Positions 25,642 through 36,425 of a stretch of DNA of 64,000 nucleotides are shown here, in pieces. Position numbers and translations under genes: made by a program. The DNA comes from VFZN01 sp050249615 (GTDB lineage: Bacteria; Acidobacteriota; Vicinamibacteria; Vicinamibacterales; UBA2999): positions 51,882 through 115,881 of the forward strand of contig JBFWQE010000003.1 in the NCBI GenBank assembly GCA_050249615.1, in the 5' to 3' direction. Below the pieces are notes generated by a model. The model ran no database searches, had not been told where the DNA came from, and worked only from the letters and a program-made list of their open reading frames with translations. Within the stretch, counting starts at the first letter, position 1; the number at the start of each line of letters is the position of its first letter.

Positions 25642-26336
25642 CAAGGCCATCCTCGCGCGCGGATCTCCCGCAGCAATCCCGTGGCGCGATCCTTCAGCGG
25701 CTCGAGCCGCTTCGCCAGCTGCCCCTGGAACTCGTGCGCGATGAGCCTGGCCGGGCGCAGGTCGCGCCCGCCGGTGTTCTCGAAGAGGGTGTTCAGCAGG
25801 GCGAAGGTCTCATCGTCCCGCCATGCGGCCTCCTTCTCCAGCCGCTCGAGGAAGGCCCACTGGAACCGCTCTTCCTGCAGGCGACCCTCCGTGAAATCCT
25901 CCAGCAGCTCGATGTACGCCGCCAGCGAGACGACCTGCGGGTTCACCACGCGCGGGCCGATGGAGGCGGGCAGGTGTTCCTGCAACAGCGTCCGTATCGG
26001 CTCCGGCTGGATGGCCCGATCATCCAGGTGCCCGATTGCCCGCCCCCGGTGAAGGAGGATGAGCTGGGGGCTCTCGTGGACGATGCCGGTGCGGGCGGCC
26101 ACGTGATCGCTGGCCGCCCGGCCGGAGGGGACCTGGATGAGGGCCACGGCCACGTCCACGCGCGGCTCGAAGGCCTTCTGCACCAGGGACCACGCGTCGA
26201 AGGTCTTGTCGCTGGTGCCGGCCTTGAAGACGACGCACCACTCGACCGCGTCGAGCAGGGCGTCCACCTCGGCGGGCTGTGCCAGCGGGAAGAACCGCTC
26301 GGGGAGCGTGATCCGCGGCATGGCGGCCGTGATCAT
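25641..26336 (-). CDS. Bacilliredoxin-like (YtxJ/BrxC) thioredoxin-fold protein without the active Cys, in the cox operon
   Basis: 231 residues. Residues about 12-125 resemble YtxJ/BrxC: CVVFKAGTSDKTFDAW, ALIQVPSGRAASDHVAARTG, IVHESPQLILLHRGRA with the cis-Pro. Where BrxC has a catalytic CPIS, this protein has Asp-Lys-Thr-Phe (residues 43-46), so the redox Cys is missing; the only nearby Cys is Cys34. A helical C-terminal domain of about 95 residues (YIELLEDFTEGRLQEERFQW) is unrecognised. The ATGA overlap with coxG upstream and TGATG overlap with the XdhC gene downstream place it firmly in the cox operon. A scaffold or chaperone role is inferred. Confidence 0.65.
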   Translation of the reverse strand: MITAAMPRITLPERFFPLAQPAEVDALLDAVEWCVVFKAGTSDKTFDAWSLVQKAFEPRVDVAVALIQVPSGRAASDHVAARTGIVHESPQLILLHRGRAIGHLDDRAIQPEPIRTLLQEHLPASIGPRVVNPQVVSLAAYIELLEDFTEGRLQEERFQWAFLERLEKEAAWRDDETFALLNTLFENTGGRDLRPARLIAHEFQGQLAKRLEPLKDRATGLLREIRARGWP

Positions 26337-26788
26337 CCGCTGGCCGCCGACAGGCGCTCGCGGACGTTGGCGAACGTCTGCGAGATGAGCTTCTGGGCCT
26401 GCGCGTCGAGCACGCGCCCGCCCACGGCGGCGACGGGCCCTCGGGCCACGGCCTGGCCGCTCCAGTTGAGCTTCGTCGTTCCGGGCCCGGCCTCGATGAC
26501 ATCGGCACCGGCCGTGAGATCGATGGCGCTGCCGAAGCCGCCGCCGGTGATCTTCATGTCCATGCGATCGCCCGCCGCGCTCGGCTGCAGCTCGAACTTG
26601 AACTTGAAGTTCCCGCGCACGGGTCCCACGCCCACCTTGGCGACGGCATCGAAGTGCGTGGGGTCGTGGACGGTGACATCGACCACGTCCGGCAGGCAAC
26701 GGCCCACCTGCTCGGGGTCGTTGATGAACGTCCAGACCGTGGCCTTGTCGGCCGTGATGGTCTCCTCGCCGCTGTACTGTAGGTTCAC
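26333..26788 (-). CDS. coxG: CoxG-like SRPBCC protein
   Basis: 151 residues matching the CoxG branch of the SRPBCC (START-like) fold: GEETITADKATVWTFINDPE, VGRCLPDVVDV, VGVGPVRGNFKFKF, AVGGRVLDAQAQKLISQTF. In carboxidotrophs CoxG recruits CO dehydrogenase to the inner face of the cytoplasmic membrane and links it to the quinone pool. The C-terminal membrane-binding stretch of longer CoxG proteins is absent; the protein ends soon after the last helix. It starts 3 bases after coxL and its stop overlaps the next start (ATGA). Confidence 0.87.
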   Translation of the reverse strand: MNLQYSGEETITADKATVWTFINDPEQVGRCLPDVVDVTVHDPTHFDAVAKVGVGPVRGNFKFKFELQPSAAGDRMDMKITGGGFGSAIDLTAGADVIEAGPGTTKLNWSGQAVARGPVAAVGGRVLDAQAQKLISQTFANVRERLSAASG

Positions 26789-26791
26789 GGT

Positions 26792-29140
<2,349 letters not shown>

Positions 29141-29157
29141 GATGCGTCTCCGTCGGG

Positions 29158-29640
29158 CTACTTGGCGGCCGGGGCCGCCTGCAGCGTCTCGGCCGCCTGC
29201 CGCACGGCCTTCACGATGTTGTTGTAGCCGGTGCACCGGCACAGGTTGCCGGCGAGCTCCTCGCGGATCTCGCCCTCGCTCGGGTTCGGCTTGTGCTTGA
29301 GCAGCACGTACGACGTCATCAGCATGCCCGGCGTGCAGTAGCCGCACTGCAGCCCGTGCTGATCCCAGAACGCCTGCTGCAGCGGGTGGAGCGCGCCGCC
29401 CTGGGCGAGGCCCTCCACCGTGAGGATGTCGTGGCCGTCGGCCTGCGCCGCGAACATCGTGCACGCCTTGACGGCACGATCCCCATCCATCACCACGACG
29501 CAGCACCCGCAGCTCGACGTATCGCACCCCACGTGGGTGCCGGTGAGGCCGCAGTCCTCTCGCAGGAAGTACGCGAGCAGCGTGCGAGGCTCCACGTCCT
29601 TCTCGTACTGGACGCCGTTCACCTTGATGCTGACCTTCAT
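29158..29640 (-). CDS. coxS: CO dehydrogenase small (2x[2Fe-2S]) subunit
   Basis: 160 residues. The plant-type ferredoxin cluster is bound by Cys39, Cys44, Cys47 and Cys60 (GCDTSSCGCC). The second, CO-dehydrogenase-type cluster is bound by Cys99, Cys102, Cys134 and Cys136 (CGYCTPGM, CRCTGY). It carries electrons from the molybdenum centre in CoxL to FAD in CoxM. The ATG lies inside the coxM stop (ATGA at 29637-29640). Length and spacing match the family and nothing is missing. Confidence 0.96.
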   Translation of the reverse strand: MKVSIKVNGVQYEKDVEPRTLLAYFLREDCGLTGTHVGCDTSSCGCCVVVMDGDRAVKACTMFAAQADGHDILTVEGLAQGGALHPLQQAFWDQHGLQCGYCTPGMLMTSYVLLKHKPNPSEGEIREELAGNLCRCTGYNNIVKAVRQAAETLQAAPAAK

Positions 29641-30512
29641 GACTGCACCCCCAGACGCGCCAGGGCCTGGCGCAAGCCGCGGCTGACGAGCACGCCCGCG
29701 AGGTTCTTCTTGAATTCGACGCTGCCGCGCAGGTCCGCCTGCGGCTCACACTTCTTCGAGGCCGCCTCGCCGGCCGCGCGGATCAGCTCGACCGTGGGCT
29801 TCTGTCCCTTGAGCAACGCCTCGGCGTCGGCCACGCGGACTGCACACGGCCCGGCCGACGAGAGCGCAATCCCCGCCTCGCGCACCGTGCCGTCGGCGTT
29901 CAGCGACACCTGCACGGCCGCGGCGGCCGTGGCGTAATCGCCGACCTTGCGCTCGACCTTCTGATAAGACCCCGCCGTCCGGTCGTCGGGTGCCGGAAAC
30001 CGCACCGCAAGGGCCATCTCGCCCTCCTGGACCGCCGTGGTGAAGCTGTCCACCAGGAACTGGTCGATGGGGACCGTCCGCTCGCCATCCTTGCCGCGCA
30101 CCACCACCTCGGCGCGCGCCGCCAGCGCCACCGCCGGCCAGTCGCCCGACGGATCGTTGTGGCACAGGCTCCCGACCACGGTGCCCATCTGGCGGACCAC
30201 CGGATCGGCGACGACGCGCGAGACGTCGTGGATGAGGCTCCAGCCGCGCTCGCCAATCCAGGGGGCGCGTTCCACGTCGCTGTCGCGCGCGATGGCGCCG
30301 AGCGTGAGGGCGCCGTTCATCGTGATGTAGTTCAGCTCGGCCACGCCGTTGATGTCCACCAGCACGGCCGGGCGCGCGAGGCGGAAACGCATGGCAGGAA
30401 TGAGGCTCTGGCCGCCGGCCAGCACGCGTGCGTCTCCGCCCAGCTTCTGCAGCTGCGCGAAGGCATCGTCGGCGGAACCGGCGCGGAGGTAATCGAAGGC
30501 TGCGGGTATCAC
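29637..30512 (-). CDS. coxM: CO dehydrogenase medium (FAD-binding) subunit
   Basis: 291 residues. FAD-binding motifs of the xanthine-dehydrogenase family are visible: LAGGQSLIPAMRFRLARP and MGTVVGSLCHNDPSGDWPA, with a conserved C-terminal domain (AGIALSSAGPCAVRVADAE). The protein should start at the GTG 30512 (VIPAAFDYLRAGS), because homology starts here and AGGAGG lies 8 bases upstream; an in-frame start at 30566 would place that Shine-Dalgarno inside the gene. It is first in the cox operon (order M-S-L, as in Oligotropha), so the operon promoter should lie in 30,520-30,650. Confidence 0.94.
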   Translation of the reverse strand: MIPAAFDYLRAGSADDAFAQLQKLGGDARVLAGGQSLIPAMRFRLARPAVLVDINGVAELNYITMNGALTLGAIARDSDVERAPWIGERGWSLIHDVSRVVADPVVRQMGTVVGSLCHNDPSGDWPAVALAARAEVVVRGKDGERTVPIDQFLVDSFTTAVQEGEMALAVRFPAPDDRTAGSYQKVERKVGDYATAAAAVQVSLNADGTVREAGIALSSAGPCAVRVADAEALLKGQKPTVELIRAAGEAASKKCEPQADLRGSVEFKKNLAGVLVSRGLRQALARLGVQS

Positions 30513-30520
30513 GGGGGCAT

Positions 30521-30528
30521 CCTCCTCT
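30521..30528 (-). promoter_or_regulatory. Shine-Dalgarno that fixes the coxM start
   Basis: Read on the minus strand this is AGAGGAGG, eight bases before the GTG at 30512. It supports GTG 30512 rather than the upstream in-frame start at 30566 as the first codon of the whole cox operon. Confidence 0.8.
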
Positions 30529-30653
30529 GACGGTTGGCTGCGGGAGTGGCACCCTCGCGTTGGCACGGAGGATACGCGCTCGGGGATCTCGCTACTTATA
30601 TCTCAGATTCACGGCCGCCTTCGGCGGTGGGCTCTCGCGGTTAGACTCCAGAG

Positions 30654-31238
30654 ATGGTGAGTGCGGTTCTGCTGGCCGCGGGGGCTTCGACCCGGATGGG
30701 CGTCCCCAAGCTGCTGCTGCCCCTGGGCGGCGAGCCCATCGTCCGGCGCACGGCGCGGCAGGTGTGCGCGAGCGGGTTCGACGAGGTCATCGTCGTGTCG
30801 GGCGCCGAGCACGAGCGAATCGTCGAGGCGCTCGAGGGCCTCCCCGTTCGGCACGCCGTGAACCCGGACTTTGCGACCGGCATGGGTAGCTCGTTCCGCA
30901 CCGGCGTGGCGCACCTCGGGGACTGCGAGGCCGCCATGTTCGCGCTCGCGGACCAACCGTTCCTGACGTCCGCCGAATACGGGGCGATCCTGACCACCTG
31001 GATGCTGCACCATCCCCTGATCGTCGGCTCGCGATTCGGGGAGGTGACGGCCCCACCTCATCTGTTCGCGCGTGCTCTCTATCCCGAGTTGGCGGCGCTC
31101 CAGCACGGCGCGCGATCGGTCCTGCAGCGCCATGCGAGCCGGATGATCGTGATGCACTTCGCGGCCGAGCTGCTGATGGACATCGACACGCCGGACGACT
31201 ACGAGCGTGCGAAGGTGCGCGTGGCTGCCGGCCGGTGA
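30654..31238 (+). CDS. MocA/MobA-like nucleotidyltransferase next to the cox operon
   Basis: 194 residues with LLAAGASTRMGVPKLLLPLG (nucleotide loop), FATGMGSSFRTGV, FALADQPFLT (metal/substrate Asp) and MDIDTPDDYERA. It is the usual molybdenum cofactor cytidylyltransferase pattern. It diverges from coxM, sharing its upstream region, and overlaps the XdhC gene tail to tail by 40 bases. The natural client is CoxL, which needs molybdopterin cytosine dinucleotide. It is about as long as the copy at 1,199 but clearly different in sequence, so not a recent duplicate. Confidence 0.86.
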   Translation: MVSAVLLAAGASTRMGVPKLLLPLGGEPIVRRTARQVCASGFDEVIVVSGAEHERIVEALEGLPVRHAVNPDFATGMGSSFRTGVAHLGDCEAAMFALADQPFLTSAEYGAILTTWMLHHPLIVGSRFGEVTAPPHLFARALYPELAALQHGARSVLQRHASRMIVMHFAAELLMDIDTPDDYERAKVRVAAGR

Positions 31239-32311
31239 AGGCTGCCGGTCGTGCCCTTGAGGAACCCGCCCTCGAATCCGCGAATGACCGCCAGGATCTC
31301 CGCGAGAATCGAGAGGGCCACCTCGTCTGCCGTCTCGGCGCCCAACGACAGCCCGATGGGGCTGTGCACGCGCGCGAGCATGTCGGCGGAGGGGACGACA
31401 CCGTCCGCCTTCAGCTGGTCGAGCAGCTTCTCGTAGCGGGCGCGCGGCCCCAGCACTCCGATGTAGGCGGGCTCCGCCTCGAGCGCGAACCGCAGCGCCT
31501 GCCGGTCGCGCTCCATGTGGTGGCCCATCACCACGACGAAGCTGCCCGGCCGAAGGGCCAGCGCCGCGGGCAGCGCGTCGAACCCCGTCAGGACCAGTCG
31601 GGCGCCGTGGAACAGGTCCGGCTGGAGGTACGCGCTCCGCGGATCGACGACGGTGACGGCCAGGCCCAGCGACCAGGCCAGCCGGGCCAGCGGGACGGCG
31701 TCCTGCCCGGCCCCGAAGACCACCAGCTCGATCGGCGGGACATTGACCTCGAAGAACAGCTCGACGTCGCCGAACCGCTCTGCCGCGGACTGCGCCTCGC
31801 GCGTGGCGAGCATCTCGCGGGCGCGCGCGTCGGCGTCGCGATCGAGCGAGGGGCCCGCAAGGTGTCCGACCGCGGTGCCCGAGGCGAACACGATGCGGCG
31901 CCCCGAGGTGCCCGAAAGGGGCGTGACGAGCACGGCAGCCTCGCCTCTGCCCAGCACATCGAGCCAGGCCGTGGTCACCTCGTCGTCCTCGAGGCGCTCG
32001 ATGTGGATGTCCACGGCGCCGCTGCAGCCGACGTTCAGGCTCCAGATGGAATCGTCCGCCAGATCGTAGCTGACCGTGGCGGGCTCGCCGGTGGCGATCA
32101 CGCCTGCGGCCGCGGTGGCGACGGCCGGCTCGAGGCACCCCCCGGACAGGGCGCACTCGTAGGTGCCGTCCGGACGGACGAGCATGCGGGCGCCCTCGCG
32201 GCGATAGGCGCTGCCGTGCACGCGCACGACCGTCGCGACGGCGGCCCGCCCGCCGGAGGCGCGCACGTCGGCCAGGGCGGCGAGGAAGCGTTCGGCCTCG
32301 CGCAGGTTCAT
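31199..32311 (-). CDS. XdhC/CoxI-family molybdenum cofactor maturation protein
   Basis: 370 residues. YECALSGGCLEPAV carries the conserved Cys loop, VGCSGAVDIHIERL the second conserved Cys, and the C-terminal Rossmann half has LVVFGAGQDAVPLARLAWSL and VVVMGHHMERDRQAL. HSPIGLSLGAETADEVALSI is the signature ending. XdhC binds the Mo cofactor, protects its sulfurated form and delivers it to the apo-enzyme. This is the canonical member; the operon also encodes the XdhC-YHS fusion. Its ATG overlaps the stop of the membrane-protein gene (ATGA at 32308-32311) and its 3' end overlaps the MocA-like gene. Confidence 0.88.
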   Translation of the reverse strand: MNLREAERFLAALADVRASGGRAAVATVVRVHGSAYRREGARMLVRPDGTYECALSGGCLEPAVATAAAGVIATGEPATVSYDLADDSIWSLNVGCSGAVDIHIERLEDDEVTTAWLDVLGRGEAAVLVTPLSGTSGRRIVFASGTAVGHLAGPSLDRDADARAREMLATREAQSAAERFGDVELFFEVNVPPIELVVFGAGQDAVPLARLAWSLGLAVTVVDPRSAYLQPDLFHGARLVLTGFDALPAALALRPGSFVVVMGHHMERDRQALRFALEAEPAYIGVLGPRARYEKLLDQLKADGVVPSADMLARVHSPIGLSLGAETADEVALSILAEILAVIRGFEGGFLKGTTGSLHRPAATRTFARS

Positions 32312-32955
32312 GATCCGACTCTATCAGGACCGCTGGCCGCCACCGGCCTGGCGGGCCAGTCCTGCCGCCAGGCGTCGGGCGGCGCCTCGCCCCTGTAGCG
32401 GATGCGGACGGGCATCGCGGCGAGCCGATCGAAGTTGCGCGCCTCCGCGCGGATGGGCCACCAGTCGTAGAGGAAGACCTCGATTGGCCGCCACATCGCC
32501 ACCCAGCCGCCGATGAGGAAGCCCTCGCGCAGGATGCCGGCGACGCGGTTCTCTGGAAAGTAGGCGGCGAGCAGGTCGCCCGCCGCGACCGAGGCCGCCA
32601 GGAACGCGAGGGCGATCAGCAGGCTCATGCGCCCGCGGCGCAGCAACTCGCGCAGCTTCCGTCGCGTGACCTCGGCGCGCTGACCGAAGAACTCGTGGAT
32701 GGCGTCGCGGAGGATCTCGGCCTCGTCGGGGCGCCCGGGGGCGCGGTCCAGGTGCACGAGCAGCGCGAGCGGCGCGTCGTCGGGAAGGTCGGCGCTCCAG
32801 CCGACGATGAACTCCTCGGCGCGCGGATCGAGATCGCGCTCGTGAAAGGGCGACGGATCGATCGCGTTGAAGAGCTGGCGCAGCTCGGTGACCCGCACCT
32901 CGATGGCGCGGAAGTGCGCGGGGATGAGGTCACCGGCATCGGGGGGCTGGCTCAC
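32308..32955 (-). CDS. Membrane protein of unknown function upstream of xdhC
   Basis: 215 residues; no family recognised. An N-terminal soluble part of about 105 residues (EVRVTELRQLFNAIDPSPF, RAEEFIVGWSADLPDD, ILRDAIHEFFGQRAEV) leads into a basic helix and two hydrophobic segments (about 109-130, MSLLIALAFLAASVAAGDLL, and 143-160, FLIGGWVAMWRPIEVFLYDW), then a short tail. It is a small helical inner-membrane protein. The stop is coupled to xdhC (ATGA), so it may belong to the Mo-cofactor group; similar proteins are widespread in soil bacteria (recollection only). Confidence 0.6.
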   Translation of the reverse strand: MSQPPDAGDLIPAHFRAIEVRVTELRQLFNAIDPSPFHERDLDPRAEEFIVGWSADLPDDAPLALLVHLDRAPGRPDEAEILRDAIHEFFGQRAEVTRRKLRELLRRGRMSLLIALAFLAASVAAGDLLAAYFPENRVAGILREGFLIGGWVAMWRPIEVFLYDWWPIRAEARNFDRLAAMPVRIRYRGEAPPDAWRQDWPARPVAASGPDRVGS

Positions 32956-33001
32956 GGCCCCACGATAGCGCGGATTGGCCGTCCACTATCATTGGCGGGA
33001 C

Positions 33002-34159
33002 ATGACACGGATTGCCATCCTGAGCACGCCGAAGACCGGCAACGTCTGGCTGACCTCGCTGCTGAGGGAGGCCTACGGCGTACCGCTGCAGCCGGTCGAC
33101 CCGATCCTGAGGACCCTTCCCGTCGACGTGCTGGAGTCGTACGGCGACGACTGGATTGTCTACGCGCACGTCTATCCGGACGGGCGGGCGGTGGACTGGC
33201 TCAGGACCAACGGCGTGCACGTGCTGACCACCGTCCGGCATCCCTGCGACATCCTGGTCTCGCTTCGCCATTTCGTGGCGTGGAATCCCGACAACCAGTC
33301 GGATCCCGCGCGAGCCATGCTCGCGGACGGCGACGCCTACGGTGAGGCCTCGGCGACCTACGTGCGGGAGCACTTCGCCAACGTGATCGGCATCTCGGCG
33401 TCATGGGCCCGCCTCGGGGCCCTCGCGGTCCGCTACGAAGACATGATTGCCGACCCGGTGCAGGGCCTGCGACGAATCGCTGGGCGCGTGGGGGCGCTGC
33501 CGGAGGCGACGATTCGAAAGGCCGTGCTGCTGTCGCAGTTCAAGCGCATGCGCGCAGGCGTGGACCCGAACCATGGCCTGCAGCCCTGGCGCGAGCGGCA
33601 CTTCCGGGCCGGGCGGGCCGGCGGGTGGCGAGAGGCCCTCGGCGACGGCCCGATCGTGGAGGCGATGCGCACGCGCGAGCCCTTCATCAGCCAGTTCCAG
33701 GCGCTCGGCTACAGTGTGGATGCCCGCGACGTGGTGGATGTGGTGCCGTTCTCGTATGGCGACATCGATCCATTCCGCGATCGGGATCACTTCGACAACG
33801 GCGTGGCGATCAACCCGTGGCTGATGCGCATCTACCTCGAGCACCCCGACGCCGAGCGGCAGTGGCCCGACCCGGTGGCGACCGGGGGCCGGTCGTCGTT
33901 CTTCAGCTGGTTGAACGCACCCGCGGAGGAGCTCGACGGCGCGCGGCCCGGGGAGGTCATGCTCACCAACCTGGCGGCCAACGTCTACGGCCGCCGGCCC
34001 GACGTCCAGGCCGCCTTCCCCGACATCCGTTCCGCCGATCGGCTGGCGTTCGCGTGGTGGTTCCTGACTTACGGCGTCACCGAGCACCGGCTCGCGCCGG
34101 AATTCGCCGCGCCGGTCCAGGCCTCGCTCGCGCGGCTCGCGCCGCGACTGCCCTCATGA
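33002..34159 (+). CDS. Sulfotransferase-like protein
   Basis: 385 residues. ILSTPKTGNVWLTSLLREAY resembles the 5'-phosphosulfate loop and TTVRHPCDILVSLRHF the 3'-phosphate loop of PAPS-dependent sulfotransferases; LAVRYEDMIADPVQGLRRIA is the typical following strand-helix. This fits up to about residue 230. The C-terminal 150 residues (DVVPFSYGDIDPF; FAWWFLTYGVTEH) are an extra domain that I do not recognise. It would transfer sulfate to a carbohydrate, lipid or small molecule; acceptor unknown. The ATG at 33002 is preferred over one at 32975. Its 3' end overlaps ftsH by 6 bases. Confidence 0.78.
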   Translation: MTRIAILSTPKTGNVWLTSLLREAYGVPLQPVDPILRTLPVDVLESYGDDWIVYAHVYPDGRAVDWLRTNGVHVLTTVRHPCDILVSLRHFVAWNPDNQSDPARAMLADGDAYGEASATYVREHFANVIGISASWARLGALAVRYEDMIADPVQGLRRIAGRVGALPEATIRKAVLLSQFKRMRAGVDPNHGLQPWRERHFRAGRAGGWREALGDGPIVEAMRTREPFISQFQALGYSVDARDVVDVVPFSYGDIDPFRDRDHFDNGVAINPWLMRIYLEHPDAERQWPDPVATGGRSSFFSWLNAPAEELDGARPGEVMLTNLAANVYGRRPDVQAAFPDIRSADRLAFAWWFLTYGVTEHRLAPEFAAPVQASLARLAPRLPS

Positions 34160-36121
34160 CGGGACCGGCGACGCCTCGGCCGGTTGGGCGTGGGGGAGCC
34201 CGGCGGCGGCGTAGATCTCGGCCTCGTCCAGGCTCTCGCGCTCGAGCAGCTTCTCGACGATGGCGTCGAGCTTGTCCCGGTTCTCCCGCACCAGGCGGCG
34301 CGCCTCGGCGTAACACTCGTCGGTGAGGCGCCGCACCTCCTCGTCCACGGCGTTCAGCAGGACGTCGGACACGCCGAGCATGCGCGGGTCTCCTTCGACG
34401 GGCAGCACCGACAGCGGACCGATGCGTTCCGACATGCCCCACCGGCCCACCATCGACCGCGCGATGCGCGTGACCATTTCGAGGTCGCTCTCCGCCCCGC
34501 TGGTGACGACACCGTACACCTCCTGCTCGGCGGCCATGCCGCCGAGCGCCCCGACGATGCGCCCGCGCAGGTAGTTCGCGTCGTACCCGTAGCGGTCGGT
34601 CTCGGGCGTGGAGAGCGTCACGCCCAGCGCGCGCCCGCGCGGGACGATCGAGACCTTGCGCACCGGGTCCGCTCCCGGCTGGAGCATGCCGATGAGCGCG
34701 TGGCCGGCCTCGTGGTAGGCCGTGCGCCGGCGCTCGGGCTCGGGAATGACGACGTTGCGCGCGGTCCCGAGCTGCACCTTCTCGAGCGCGTCGGTGAGGT
34801 CGCGGTGGGTCACCGCGGCTTCCTGCCGCCGCGCGGCCAGCAGGGCCGCCTCGTTGACGAGGTTCGCGAGATCGGCGCCGGTCATGCCGGGCGTGGACGC
34901 CGCGATCTTCTCGAGCTCCACATCCGGGGCGAGCGGCACCTTCCGCGTGTGCACCTTCAGGATCTCGACCCGTCCCTTCTGGTCGGGGGCGTGGACGACG
35001 ATCTGCCGATCGAAGCGGCCCGGCCGGAGCAGCGCCGGATCGAGGATGTCGGGGCGGTTCGTGGCGGCGAGCACAACCACGCCCTCGTGGCCCGAGAAGC
35101 CGTCCATCTCCGTGAGGATCTGGTTGAGCGTCTGCTCCCGCTCGTCGTGTCCGCCGAAGGCCCGCGCCCCGCCGCGCGCGCGGCCGATGGTATCGATCTC
35201 GTCGATGAAGATGATGGCCGGCGCCACCTTGCGTGCCTCGGCGAAGAGCTCGCGCACGCGGCTGGCGCCGACGCCGACGATCATCTCGATGAACTCGGAG
35301 GCGCTGGCGCTGAAGAACGGCACGTTGGCCTCGCCCGCCGTGGCGCGAGCGAGCAGTGTCTTGCCCGTGCCGGGGGCACCGGTGAGCAGCACCCCCTTGG
35401 GCGCGCGGGCGCCAAGCTTGCGGTACTTCTGCGGGTCGCGCAGGAAGTCCACGATCTCGTTGATCTCGCCCTCCACCTCGTCGATGCCCGCCACGTCGTC
35501 GAAGGTGACGCGGACCGATTCCCGGTCCACGGGCTTGCGCGGGCCGGCGCCCAGGATGCCGCCGCCCATGCCGCCCATCAGGTTCCGCTGGCGCCGGAAG
35601 ATCCACACATAGAACGCGATGAGGAGGAGGAAGGGCGCCACAGAGATGAGGAGGTTCGTCAGGATTCCCCGCTCCTGCACGAGCGGGGTGGCGCGCACGG
35701 TCGCGCCGCCGGCGGTGAGCTCGGCCAGCAGGTCGTCGCTGGCGAAGGTGGGACGCTCCGTCGTGAAGCGCTCGTAGGTGCGGCCCGGCTCGCCGGGGAC
35801 GGGCACGGGCTTCTTGAGCCCGCCCTGGATGGAGTCGCCGCGCGCGAAGAGCTCGGCCACATTGCGTCCGGCCACCTGCGACTTGAACTCGGTGTAGGGC
35901 ACGGCCTCGGGCCCGGCCAGGCGGTCCTGGACGGTGAGGACGCCGAACACGATCAGGTAGCCGAGCGCAAGCAGCGCGAGAACGGGCCACCTGGGGCCCT
36001 TCGGCGCGGGCTCGCCCTTGGGAAGGCCCTCGGTGCGCCACGGGCGCGAGGAAGGCTGGTCGGCGGTTGGACCGGGCCCGCTCGGCTCGGTTGCCGGCGA
36101 CGGGTTGTTCGGCTCGGCCAT
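34154..36121 (-). CDS. ftsH: ATP-dependent zinc metalloprotease FtsH
   Basis: 655 residues. TM1 (about 46-63) and TM2 (156-174) flank a periplasmic domain. The AAA+ module has Walker A GAPGTGKT (248-255), Walker B AIIFIDEID, and the SRH region with ATNRPDILDPALLRPGRFD. The protease has HEAGH at 470-474 with the downstream Asp-containing helix (VTSGAESDLEMVTRIARSM). It degrades misfolded membrane proteins and regulators. A Pro-rich cytoplasmic N-extension of about 45 residues before TM1 is unusual. The ATG at 36121 follows that reading. It converges with the sulfotransferase and diverges from the small zinc protein. Confidence 0.96.
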   Translation of the reverse strand: MAEPNNPSPATEPSGPGPTADQPSSRPWRTEGLPKGEPAPKGPRWPVLALLALGYLIVFGVLTVQDRLAGPEAVPYTEFKSQVAGRNVAELFARGDSIQGGLKKPVPVPGEPGRTYERFTTERPTFASDDLLAELTAGGATVRATPLVQERGILTNLLISVAPFLLLIAFYVWIFRRQRNLMGGMGGGILGAGPRKPVDRESVRVTFDDVAGIDEVEGEINEIVDFLRDPQKYRKLGARAPKGVLLTGAPGTGKTLLARATAGEANVPFFSASASEFIEMIVGVGASRVRELFAEARKVAPAIIFIDEIDTIGRARGGARAFGGHDEREQTLNQILTEMDGFSGHEGVVVLAATNRPDILDPALLRPGRFDRQIVVHAPDQKGRVEILKVHTRKVPLAPDVELEKIAASTPGMTGADLANLVNEAALLAARRQEAAVTHRDLTDALEKVQLGTARNVVIPEPERRRTAYHEAGHALIGMLQPGADPVRKVSIVPRGRALGVTLSTPETDRYGYDANYLRGRIVGALGGMAAEQEVYGVVTSGAESDLEMVTRIARSMVGRWGMSERIGPLSVLPVEGDPRMLGVSDVLLNAVDEEVRRLTDECYAEARRLVRENRDKLDAIVEKLLERESLDEAEIYAAAGLPHAQPAEASPVPS

Positions 36122-36199
36122 GGCGTCCCTATGATGCCCAGCTTGCCTGCTCCGCGCCAGTACCCATATTGTCAGGGGAGTCGAAGACTGGAGGATGCG

Positions 36200-36349
36200 A
36201 TGCCACGCAAGACCGGAGATCGTTACGCGTGCGAGAAGTGCGGCGCGCAGCTGGTGTATGAGAAGCCCTGCCCGTGCCCGGAGGGCATGCCACACTCGGA
36301 GATCTGCTGCGGCGAGCAGATGAAGAAGGTGGAGGCCGCCAAGGGGTAG
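36200..36349 (+). CDS. Small Cys-rich zinc-ribbon-like protein
   Basis: 49 residues. YACEKCGAQLVYEKPCPC gives a desulforedoxin/zinc-ribbon-like first knuckle (Cys11, Cys14) and Cys24 and Cys26; ICCGEQMKKV (Cys36, Cys37) is a second Cys pair. A strong Shine-Dalgarno GGAGG (36190-36194) stands 5 bases before the ATG. It is likely a small metal-binding protein; function unknown. It diverges from ftsH. Confidence 0.75.
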   Translation: MPRKTGDRYACEKCGAQLVYEKPCPCPEGMPHSEICCGEQMKKVEAAKG

Positions 36350-36365
36350 GCCGAGGAGGGGTTGT

Positions 36366-36404
36366 GCGTGCGCGGGTGGCCCGGCCGTGGCCACCCGTGC
36401 ACGC
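36366..36404. terminator. 16-bp inverted repeat between convergent genes
   Basis: The arms at 36366-36381 and 36389-36404 pair over 16 positions with one G-T wobble and a 7-base loop. It lies between the stops of the small zinc protein and the DUF3455 gene. No T-tract follows, so it may act as a Rho-assisted terminator or a 3'-end stabiliser for both. Confidence 0.5.
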
Positions 36405-36425
36405 GTTCCCCTGAAGGGGCCGTCC

